DNA from: Holacanthus passer
Taxonomy: Eukaryota > Chordata > Actinopteri > Pomacanthidae
DNA length: 64,000 nucleotides
Reading direction: 5' to 3'
Assembly (NCBI GenBank): GCA_025331565.1
Contig: JAFREQ010000047.1
Location: 1,044,001-1,108,000 of the forward strand
A program made the position numbers and the translations under genes. Positions 1 through 11,300 of the stretch are shown here, one piece after another. Below the pieces are notes generated by a model. It worked only from the letters and a program-made list of their open reading frames with translations. It ran no database searches and was not told the origin of the DNA. The first letter of the stretch is position 1. Every line of letters starts with the position of its first letter.

Positions 1-1486
1 GTGGATTTATCCTTTAAGTGGTGTTTGAGGTTGGAGGAGTGAACTAACAGCCTCACCCTCCACCCTGGACCTGCATCTGTGAGTCTCAGTATGGGTAGAA
101 GAGAAACATCAGGTGATTAAAAAAAATATATATATATTAAATTATTATTTCAGATCAACTCTCCTTAGACTACTGTTTTGTCTGTCCCCTCCTGCCTCTC
201 CCTGACTGACCTCTAATCCTTCCTCCTCAGATCACAAAGTGCCTTACTCTCTTACGCTTCTTCCCATGTCCTCCTTTTCCCGTTCAGCTCCTCCCTACAG
301 CTGTCCTGTTGCTGTTGTTGTCCTTGTCCTTCTGTCTGCCAGCGTCTGGAAAAGCTAAGCCAATTCCAGCCCAGATTACAGTAATAAAATCACTGCGAGG
401 CTGGGGATTAAGGCTTAGGCCTCTAAACACACTGGTAGTAGAGAGAGGGGGGGAGGGAAATCAAGGAGAGAGAGAGAGAGAGAAGGCGAGCAGGTGAATG
501 AGAGGGAAGGCAGGGTTAGAGTGATTTCCTGACCACAACAACGGGATTAGGACTTAGAGAAGTTAGTAACACAAGTGTCTGCGATCACAGATCCATGACA
601 TCATCTGAACAGAGTCAGTCAGAGCTGAGGAGGCACTGACACAATCATGGCTAATGGTTACTGGGTCATTACATTACATAGTGTAAAAAGCTGAGTGTGT
701 ATATGTATATGAGGAGCCGTATATTGGTCAATACCACAAATATGCTTGTTATTTGTTTGCTGACTGAGAAATAGTGCAAAATCTTAAATATTTCTTCTTG
801 ATATGACAAAAAATTATTCTGATTATTTCCAGGTTTATGTAAGAAAATTAGAGATATTCAATGCGGCCTCAGACATTTGGACCCCACTGTATGCTTGAAT
901 GAACTAGTTTGCATGACGTGTTGTCCGAACAAATTTGAATAGTGTGTTCTGAACAGCAAAAAACAAAGGAAGGATCAGTAGGCTGCTATCACAGAGAGGA
1001 TCGAGACATAATAATTGTCAAGGATGTGCACAAGGCTGTGCTAAAACTGCCCAAACAAAAGCCCATTTGTCCTCTTCGGCTGAGCTGCCCCTCAGGAGGA
1101 AAAAAATGTATTTTTGTTGCTGTGGCTGACTGATAATTGCTAAAGTTGGACCAAATAAAATCTCCTAATCTTACAATCTCTTACTACTTTTTGATGCATT
1201 CCTCTGTGGGACACAGAGATGAAGCGACCCACAGCCAATAAAAAGACAAATTAATAATTAAATGGACACGATTAACAATGAATGGGATAATCAATGGGAT
1301 GCCCTGTGAATATAAATCTCCACAAATGCTTCCAAACAATGAGCAGCTTGTCACATCACACTGCACCATATTGCCTGTTATGCTATCGCATGAACCAATC
1401 TCAGTTAGCCAGCTAGCTGCTAACATATAGGCAGCAGGGTTTGGGTTAAAACCAGCTGACGAATTATCACCATTTAAGTCAATATG

Positions 1487-1580
1487 ATAAAACTGTAAAT
1501 ACAGAGGGCAATATGTGGCTGCTAAATGCTCAACTATTGTTAATATAAAAATATTGATTACTGCAACTTTATTGAAATGT
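1487..1580 (+). repeat. Dispersed repeat tail, copy 1 of 3
   Basis: The stretch around 'ttgttaatataaaaatatt' followed by 'gattactgcaactttatt' recurs in diverged form at about 27353-27393 and 58741-58778. The three copies share the same word order, which is what a dispersed repeat with a conserved 3' end would give. I recall the same tail from other percomorph genomes but cannot name the family. Confidence 0.5.
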
Positions 1581-2709
1581 GTATTTTGTTAAATTTGTAG
1601 TAATGTCAATTACATTTTTAAAAAGCTTATATAAAACAATGTGTGTTTAAAGACCGCCTCCAATAAAAACATTGTTAACATGTCCACATGGTGTTTTTTT
1701 TATATCCTACAAGACAGTGAAATAAGCAGTCAATGCCATGGCTGAGCTTTTCCAGGACCAGCAGTGAACTAATGACAGTGTCAGAATCACAGATTCATAG
1801 TTTTATATGTCACATACCTCAGAAACCAATCTTGTCAACCTGTAGCGTGGAGCTATGGGGAAACAAGCTGGTATCAGAGGAGAAGCCAGGTTTATCTCTG
1901 TATCAGTATTTTGCAAGTTTCCAAACGATGGCAGAGATGGGTTCTGTATTTAGTTGCAAAGTTGGAACAGGAGAAATGGTGATTCTAACATTCCAGAAAA
2001 AAAGGTTTGCAGTAGCCATTTTCCAAAGTGTTTTGCCACAAAACATAAATTGAAGCCCAGCGCTGTTCCATCCATTCATCCTGGGGACACTGATTGGTGT
2101 TGGTAATACGTTGGTCAACTGGTAAGTTTTATTTTTCTTGTGTTTTATCCTTTTGTGTCCACACAAATCTGCAGTGTGCTGGATAATGTTGGCCTGACAG
2201 GTTGCAGGATGATTCATGTCAAATGCTGACAGGACATTTTTATATAGTTTGGGGGTGTTGATGAAGAAAGTGTATAGCAAACGTTTCTCCAAACAGTTTG
2301 TCAGACAGCTCAGCTGCTGAATCAAATGAGGTTTGTGTGTTTGATGAGGAGTCGAAGCTGCAGGTGAGGGTGGAGGGGTGGGTGGAGACAGAGGTGTTGA
2401 TCTGTGCATACTACATGAAGGCAAAGGTGTACCGTTACATCTAAGACAATGTAAGGAATGAAGGGATATTTTATATGTAAAAAATTCTAAATATGTAACT
2501 TTAATAAACAGAGATGAGATTTTAGTCATTAAATCAATGCCAAGAGAGGAACTTTTCACTAGTTTGTGATTATGAGACATAAAGACACTTTATTAATACC
2601 AGGTCTAACAATTTATTCTTCCAATATAATGCAGCCTACACCAAGTTAAGAAAAAGCTAGACATATTCTCCCCTGCCTCACACTGATGTACCACATTCTA
2701 CAAGTTTCC

Positions 2710-2725
2710 CTCTCTCTCTCTCAGA

Positions 2726-2752
<27 letters not shown>
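2710..2752. repeat. (TC)n-(AC)14 microsatellite
   Basis: A short TC run is followed by about 14 uninterrupted AC units. Confidence 0.95.
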
Positions 2753-2756
<4 letters not shown>

Positions 2757-4895
2757 GACAGACGTTTCTCTGACGATTACACGCTACGTGCCCCCACGTC
2801 AGCAGTGCACCCAAAAAAAAATCTCTTTAGTTATTTATAAAATCTTTTTTTGTCCTGGAGTTAAAATAAAAAAGGGGGTCGCAGCAAAAAGGGAAGAAGA
2901 GGGGCTGTGAAGGAGGGAGAAGTGAATGAGAGGAAGGCAGCCTCATTCTCATCCATCTCTCCTTCTCCTCTATTATTCATCAGCCTCTTCTCATCCCTCG
3001 TTCAGCATGCTGATGGAGGATAAAATAGGTCACCAAGGGATAGGCTGGTGCTCGCACAGTGACTGATGTCTTCCCTCACACATCGTGCACTCCTCCCCTC
3101 CTCCTTCCCCGCATCCCTCGCTCCACCTCTCCCTTCTCTTCCCTGCTGGCGCCACTGTCTCGTCACCCCATCTTTCTCACCTGCTCTCTCTCTACCCTCT
3201 CCTCCTGCTCTCCATCCCCTCAGATCCCTCCCATCTTTTGATGATTCCTGAATACCATCGTTCTTCTGCTCAGCTCACCTTCCTCTCTCTTTCTCTCTTC
3301 CCATTCTCCCTCTGTTGTGTCTGCATGTGTTGCTGCCAGCTATCTGCAGGGGGCACACCAAACCATCATGTCTGTGAAGCAGTTATCTTGCTCCACTGAG
3401 AAAAGAAGAACCCAGTGATCAAAAGTGGTGAGGAAAGAGGCAAAGGAATGATGAAAAAGATGACATGTGTAAAGCAGGAGAGTTAAATCAAAGTGAACAG
3501 AAGAAATACCAGAACATGTTTTTATTTGTATCTTGTAACCTTCTGCTCAAACCTCCATTAAAACCTTCACAACAGATTTAAAGTGGAAAAGTAAAATAAC
3601 CCCCACATCTATATTAATTTGTTCAGTTTTAACACACTTACATAGTTGGTTTTGCATGTATATCCCTGCTAAATTTGCAAGTTGCTAAAGCAGTCTAGAC
3701 CACTGTTGTCCACCTGTGTAACTGCCTGCACTGACAAACATGTCCACCAGATGTCAGTCAATCCCATCTAGAAACACACAAGTACATGGTACAAGTATGG
3801 ATTTTGGATTTTTTTTAAATTTGAGAATTATCAGTTTTGAAAATCAGATTTAAAGAATAACATTTGAAGAGCAAACACATCATGGTTCAATCATTTATTT
3901 ATTTCTGGCCTTGACTTCTTAATTACTTCCATTACTCTGTTGCATAATCAGACATTCAGTTGCATATTTTCTTTTCCGGTTTTGTTTTCACTTTGTATTG
4001 CCACTTTTCCAGGCTGTCCTCACCTCAATCTGAGCATGTTGATTTTAAACTGTTAAACAGTGTCCACAGGATGCATGGGCACAAAGACTAAATAGAAATA
4101 ATAACATGTTTAATAACTAATGGGCCTTAAAGCTCAACATCAACATCATCATACTAACAATGCACTAAATGTCTATGTATGATGGGAAAGATGTCACTCT
4201 TAGTAACAAACCAAACTGACTCTGTAGTTTCCCTCAATGCTACAGAATGTTTTAGTGTCTTTCAGCTCACTGTTTTGGTTTTAGGGCCTATCAATTGACT
4301 GTTTTGATGGCCACAAACAAAACTTAAAATAAATGCTACTGTTGCTCTGTAGCTGCTAAAAGTATGTCACTGATGTGTTTACAGCCTCTTCTGCTGACCA
4401 TAAGTGGGGAAAAATATTTAATGCACATTTAAGTGTAGAAAAACTGAAGTTCTGGTATATATGGTAGTTTGTGCCACAGCTCTCTGACCTTCTGAAGAAA
4501 GCTGAGCAGCTTGCAAGTAAAATGACCACTGTGACATCACTGATTGGATTGTGACAAGAAGTATTTTAAGTATGTGACAAGAAGAACTATCCCACCATGA
4601 TGAAGCAGCAGTGCTTCATTTTACAAAAGTAAAAAGAGGCAAGTTACTAAAACTGAGTGATTTTAGAATATGTGTAAACAAAGAACCATGTTATAGAGAA
4701 GCTGGACAACTTGGTAGTATGTACAACGTCCAACCTGTCAGTCCTCACAAAACAACATGCAATTGAATTTCAACGCTCACCTGCTTAGTTAAACACTTTA
4801 CTTTGCTTTACCAGACTGGTCTCAAAAATGACCGCAGCAATACAGTAAAAAAAAAAAGTTAAATCTTATTCAGTGACGTCACAGGAAAGAGTTAT

Positions 4896-4901
4896 TTTAT
4901 T
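4896..4901 (-). terminator. klhdc4: Candidate klhdc4 polyadenylation signal
   Basis: AATAAA reads on the minus strand about 240 bases beyond the klhdc4 stop codon. A T-run follows within 60 bases. It is the first canonical hexamer I found after the stop. No transcript evidence is available. Confidence 0.4.
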
Positions 4902-5141
4902 GAAAATGAATGAAAACCCTTGCGCTTGATGGTCTACTCAGAGATGGAAAGCAGTCCATATATTCAAATGTCATCTGATCGGAACTGTGTTTCTTTCCTG
5001 TTTTAGATTCAAATTGTATTGCCGAGATATTTGCAGTACGGTTGAAATGAAATGTTTTATAAAAGGTAATTACAAAAATATTTTACACACTCACACACAA
5101 ACAGCACACTCACAGTCACTCAGACAGCTTGGCGTGTCCCA

Positions 5142-5314
5142 CTACTGGTCTTCGTAGAAAACTTTAGCCATGGCGAGGGCTACCTTGGCGACCTTTTTGT
5201 CCTTGGCATCGGGGCCCATGTTGGCACGTGCCAGTCCTATCCAGTATTGCTCTGTACGGGCCTGGTAATCCATCACTGACTCTCCCTCCTGCACTGCGGG
5301 GTGCTCTTCTTCAT
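5142..5314 (-). CDS. klhdc4: klhdc4 exon 13 (C-terminus and stop)
   Basis: It encodes DEEEHPAVQEGESVMDYQAR to KVALAMAKVFYEDQ and the TAG stop at 5144-5142. The region is conserved beyond the acidic tail. Confidence 0.95.
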
Positions 5315-8300
5315 CTGGAAACACACAGTCAGGTAGGGAGGTTAAAGTTGCTCAAGACATTAAAAAATCATGGCCACATTTACTGTGAACAGCTTCTAGT
5401 TGGCTTCCTGCCAATCAAACAGCGACATTAAGGGAGCCTATCTGCTTCTAATTTTCCAGCATATTTGATGGACTCAAGTGAACAGGAGTGGCTAAGGTTA
5501 GGGTTACTCCAACTCCTTCTGTTAACAGTGAATTCTGGCTAGTTTAGACATAAAGGTTACAAATCATGAGCATGGAAGAAGAAAGATGTGGACTTTTACC
5601 AGGCAAAAAGATGCTCAGTGCATGACAGCAAATCTAAGATCCAATGTTTATGGACCCACACTAGGTGCTAAAAGTATATCCCCATTAACACTGTATTTTT
5701 GAGGCTGACACCAATATTGATATTTAAGAGTTTTAAAAATCTGATAATGATAAATCAGCCAATATTTATTTTTTAATAAATATTATAATAGCACACTTTT
5801 TTTTAATTGAATTTGACATTTTGACTCAATGTGGTGTTACTAATAACATTAACAATTGCTCGGTTCTACTCATGAGTCCCAGAAAGTCATGACAGTGTTA
5901 CAGTGATAAACATAGACAATACCAGAACCCTGAAACTGAAGTGAAATGGAATACATCATGATTTTTTTTATTTACACTCGTCACACTTGCCTTCCTCATC
6001 CTCGCTTTCCTCTTCAGACTCGTCCTCCTCTTCCTCCCCTTCTGCTCCTTTCGCCTCCTCCTCCTCCTCCTCACCCTCTGACTCAGACTCTTCCAGCCAC
6101 TCCTGTGTTGCTGTGGAGAAATAATCATAAATCTAAATGAAAAAAATTCTTTACAAGTTGACACTGAATACATTTCAAATCTGTTTTTGTGTTACTTCGA
6201 TCCAGCCTTCTTGACATGTTGTCTTTACTGACCTGGGTCCATTTCAACCAGAACCTCCCACTGGTCCATCTTGTTGAGGTCCAGGCAGTAGAAGTCGTTC
6301 AAGGTGAACTGGCGGTCACCAACTTCAAACATGCCCCCGTACAGAAAGAGCTTGCCCTGACGCACTGTGACCATGGCGCTGGACCTCTGGCAGGGCTCCA
6401 CCAGGGGAGCCGAGGCTGAAGCTGCAGAGATAAAAAACATGTGACTGTCCAGCCTATCTGTATTTTTCCTCTCTTTTCACATTTTAAATTAGAGTGTGTG
6501 TGTGTGTGTGTGTGTGCGTGTGCGTGTGTGTCTCATCTTGCCATCTTCCTCCTCCTCCCCCTCATCTTCCTCCTCCTCCTCCTCCTCTGCCTCCTGAACT
6601 CCAGGGATCACTTCCTTGATGGTCATCACTGTGCCGTCCTCCGTGACAATCTCCTTGATGACCTCAGTGGGTGCTTGAGGTTCCGCCTCCTCCTCTTCCC
6701 CCTTCTCTGCTCCCTCCCCCTCGGCTCCACCCTTCTTTCCCCTCCGGCGTTTCTTTTTCTCTGACTTGCTTCCCTGACAGACAAATTAAAAACGATCCAC
6801 GCAGTTAATCACCGCTTCAAATTGTCATGATGAGTTTCTAGTCAGGACTTTGCTTAAGTATTTAAACAAACAAATGATCAAGTTAAACTATCAAACAGCA
6901 GTCAAACTTCAAATTACATGTCTGAGTAAACAAAATGTCAGGCATAGCTCATTCAACCCTCATTAATGGCAGTTACCATATAAAGATTTATCCCTGCATG
7001 AAAAAATGCAGCCCTCTCATTGATTTGAATGGAAGCAGTCCAGCAGCTTGCAGATTACCTTGTAACATGAATGCTGTATTTCTACTGTTTACCTCTTGAT
7101 CCTTGCAACAAAAGTGGTTGGCGAGCCAATGTGCCTAGTTTGTGGGGACGTGCTCGCGGTGATGAAAAAGGCCAATCTCAAACATCATTTCAGGTCAAAA
7201 CCTGCTAAACTAAATAAGTTGCAAGGACAAATGTGCTTGGATAAAATTAATGCTTTTTGAGTTTGGGGACTGAACAATCAGCTTACATAGGACCGCATTC
7301 TGACAGAGGCAATGTTGTGCCTTGTTGTTGCTGCAGAGCTGCTAGTTATCAGACAAAGTAAAACTGTTCCAAAGTGTAAGTTTGTCTCAAAGAGCCGTGG
7401 CTGTGTGATTTGGCCTTCACAGTGGACATTACCAAGTGCATCTCAGAGCTGAATGTCAAGCTCCAAGGTCCCAACCAGCATTTCGACTCTCTGCTTTCAA
7501 ATGTGAAATTGTTTGAAGCAAAATTAAAACTGTGGTAGGTGCAACTGGAAGGGGGCATTTTTGTACTCTGCAAGAACAAAAGCCTGCTATGACATCTGAA
7601 TATGCTGTTAAGTGTGCAAAACTCCTTCAGGCATTTGGTAGGAGGTTTCAGGACATGAAAAGTAAACAAATGGAAGATATTTGTTGAGCCATTTAATGTG
7701 GAATCATCGAGCTGCAAAGCAACAACAAGCTCAAAGTTAGGGACAACAACTTCCCTCTGCTCGAGTTCTATTAGCTGCATGTACGTCCTGAGGATTTTCC
7801 CAGTCTAAAGGCATGCACTGAAGTTTGCATCTCCGGTTCAGACAACCTACTACTGTGAGCAGGTCTTTTCAAAGCTGACTCTTGTTCTGCTCAAGAGTGG
7901 CTGACCCAAACCTGGAAAACTGGCTGTGAGTAGCATAATTATCACTACCATCTGACATCTACCGCCTCGCCAAAGAGAAGTCATTCCAGCCCTCACGTTA
8001 CAGGTTATTGTGATATAGTATGTGTTCAACAAAAAATTTAGTATGGCCCTTTGAAATGGTTCTTGATAGGAAAAAGGTTCCCCACCTCAATGCAGGCTGA
8101 CAAGGACACTATATATTTTTTATATTTTTCATAAACGTATCCTTTCATCCAAGCAAACTTGACAAACACTCATTCATGGAGCAGGTTGATGGCCTTGTAA
8201 CTTACCCTGAGCAGGCCGGGGAACCAGCGGTTCTTCCCTGTATCATACAGATAGAGGTCATTGTAGAAGTCGCCCTCCAGTGACTCTTCCTCTTCCTCAT

Positions 8301-11300
8301 CACAAACCCCACCAAACAGCACCGCCCTCCCTGCTGGGCCCACCGCCACAGAAAAACCAGAGCGGGGGGGGCTTGTTACCAGAGGGATTCAGCCTGGACC
8401 ACAACCACTTCTCTGGAAGACAGAGACAGAAGTCAAGGCAAAAAATACCAAGGTCATTAGCTGACTGATTTCTATTGATGTTGAACACTTGTATTGTAAT
8501 TTTGTCTCTAGCAGAGTTTTTTGTACCTTGGCCATCTTTACCCTCTCGCTTCAGAAGAAACATGTCTGAGTGGATGGTCCCCTTCTCAACATCCTTCTTG
8601 ACTCTCTAGATAAACACACACACACAATTATTAGGCAGACTTCAGGTAAAAAAAAAAAAAAAAAGAGACATTATCAATATGAGAGAGGCGCGCACACACA
8701 CACACACACACCACTTTAGAGTATCCCCCGTAGATGATGACACCCGTGCCGTCGGGCGTGGATGTCATCTGACAGGCAGAGCGTGGGGAGGGGGCAGAGC
8801 CTGATGGAGTGAGACGTGACCAGGAGAAGGTGTCCAGGGAGAAAGAGTAGACATCATTGTAGTAGATAAAATCCCTGCAGGATGGGATAGGGAAGTGGGA
8901 GACGAAACGGCTAAAACTAAACCGAATACTGCTGTTTGAAGAACAGTCTGACTATAATAGATGAAATGTTGCTGATCTCTGTGAGATGAAATTGGTTTCT
9001 TGCAGCATTAAAATGAACAGGATTTGGAAGAGCCTGTCTCCTGTGCAGGTATCAAGGACATAATGTAATGATGTAATGTTACCTGTCCACCGTCCACTCC
9101 ATTACAGACATATAGTCCTTGATTATCATTCAGTAACCTTCTGCTTACCTGGTGCTCTCGTGGAAACCTCCAAACACCAGCAGCTGTTTCTTGCTGAGGA
9201 CCATCCGGTGGCCGCTGCGACCTGATGGACCACCAGGCGCCCTGGAAAAACACAAAATGAAATTATTTCTAATTACTAGTTGTAAAATGATAACTATAAA
9301 TACAAAGCAAAACCTTGCACCTATGGGACTTGTTTTAAATAATCAAGCAGTGAAGCTGGGCATTTTTTTTTATAAACTAAGCAATCAATGCATCTACTAA
9401 TTAGGTTTACATTACAGGAATTTCATCATAAATTAATTTAATACAAAACAGCATTTCTGGCCACCCTCTGATCCCTGTATTCACACATTCAATCATAACT
9501 TTCATTTATCCAGCCTTTTGTTCATCATTACATCTATGCACATACTTGATGTTCTCCCAGGTGTGTGTAGCCAGGTGCAGCACCCAAAGGTCCTTGTAGT
9601 GGTAGAACTGTTCCCCGTTTGGAGAGGCAAACTCTCCCCCAAACACCCACAGCTGACCCCCACCCTGGGGAACTACCACCGCCTAAGGAGCAGGAGAGGA
9701 GGAGTGAGACAGAGGCGAGGAACAAAGAGGAGTGGAGGAAGAGGGCTGCATGAAAAGAGTGAGATAAGGAGGATTGATGTCCACAGATTTAATGGGTTTT
9801 CTTGCAACTGGCCATCAGCTGTGATGACATTGCTGATAAGTTTCAAAGTTCCCTCGGAGCTGTGCTACAGTAGTCTGCCCCCTTGTGTTTCAAATGAAGA
9901 ATCACATAATTGATCAAGAACCTAGAAGTAAAATGATGTTCCAGTGTAGCAAATGCAGCATTACCTGGGTCTATTAAATATAGATTTAAAGTTATTATGA
10001 TTAATATGATTTATTATGTATATATGTATAAACTCATTATGATTAAAACCATTTGATTAATACTGGTCAACTAAACTTTGCTCACTTGGAAATTGTACTA
10101 CCAATCAAATACTCTCAGGGCAAGCAGAGACTTTACACGTGCAGAGAGACAAATAAAGGAGAATATGGTGTCTGCTGGCTGCTAGATTGTCAAACAGTGC
10201 AAAAAAAACGCTGTGATGTTTCAGTTAGAGCAGAAATATGAATAAAATGTGCATCAAAAGAGGCTTAAGGATCCCCTTCATGGGAATACCTGGTGAGAGC
10301 AGCGCGGGGGAGGAGGGTTGGGGATCTCAGATTTAACCCAGCTGTTCTTCTTGATGTTGTAGAAAAACAAATCGTTGTACAGGTATGTCTGCAAAAAAGG
10401 CAAGTTTATAAATTAAGAATGTGTTTAGTGGAATTTCTGCTGTAACATACTGACAAAACTGGGAAAATAAGAAAAACAAATGCAGCAAAGCTCATGAGCT
10501 TCATATAAAATGTGAAAACAGATATTTGGAAAGTCTGCATGTTAAGGATATTACAAGAACACTCCATAAAACTATTGTTTGTGAACACAGTTCATTTGCA
10601 AATGATTGCATTCTGTTTTTATTTATGTTTTACACAGTGTCCCAACTTTTGGATTCAGGGTTGTAGAGTATTGTTTACTACCTTCTTTCCATTAAAGAAC
10701 TCTCCTCCAAACATGATGAGTTCATCTTTTCAGGATGGGCAGAGAGAGACGCACTCAATCTGCAAAACATAAAAACAGATCAGAGAAGACGTGTACATCC
10801 TCCTACCTTGGCTGACAGGCGTGATTCATGCATAGTGTTATTATCGCCTCTAAAACTGCTTCTTAGCCAAGCTAGTGCTAAAGAAAAAAATTTGGTACAT
10901 TTATGTCTCCATCAGGATGATTTGTAATCCTTTTATGAGCTTCTGAACCTTTATCTAGCGCCATCATGGGTTCAAAATCTGAGTGTGTCCAGTACTTTGA
11001 TTTATGACCAAATGCCTGCAAAACTAATGATGTTTCCATCACCCTCAGCTGTACTTAGTGTTTAGTGTTATACATGTTAAGATACTAAACTAAAGTGGCA
11101 AACATTATGCCTGCTAAAGATCAGCATTTTAGCATGATAACACAAATAAAAACACCAATCTGTAAAACAGCCCAGCAGCATTTGCAGCTCCCTTTTGAAG
11201 CTACGCTAGCTTACAGTGTGTGGAATCTCATGATACTCTTCTACAGCTCAAAGGTAGAGTCATTCATTCAATTTTCTATTATTACTTGGTTTGATAATAT

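Larger units (their letters stand above)
1..4895. other. Gene-free left flank
   Basis: I recognise no exon of a known gene here on either strand. The stretch is AT-rich. It holds a TC/AC microsatellite (2710-2752), a pyrimidine-rich tract (about 2950-3320) and the tail of a dispersed repeat (about 1487-1580). It also has one unusually long but unrecognised minus-strand ORF (1903-2580). It lies beyond the 3' end of klhdc4. Confidence 0.6.

Noticed and set aside
5898..6173. Arginine-rich ORF (RRRRRRKEQKGRKRR)
   Set aside because: It is another frame of klhdc4 exon 12, whose GAG/GAA codons read as Arg/Lys when shifted.
8206..10759. Idea that the exon 3 (-1) and exon 9 (-2) breaks compensate each other
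   Set aside because: They sum to a multiple of three, but the shifted frame meets a stop in exon 5 at 9675-9673, so no read-through protein is possible.
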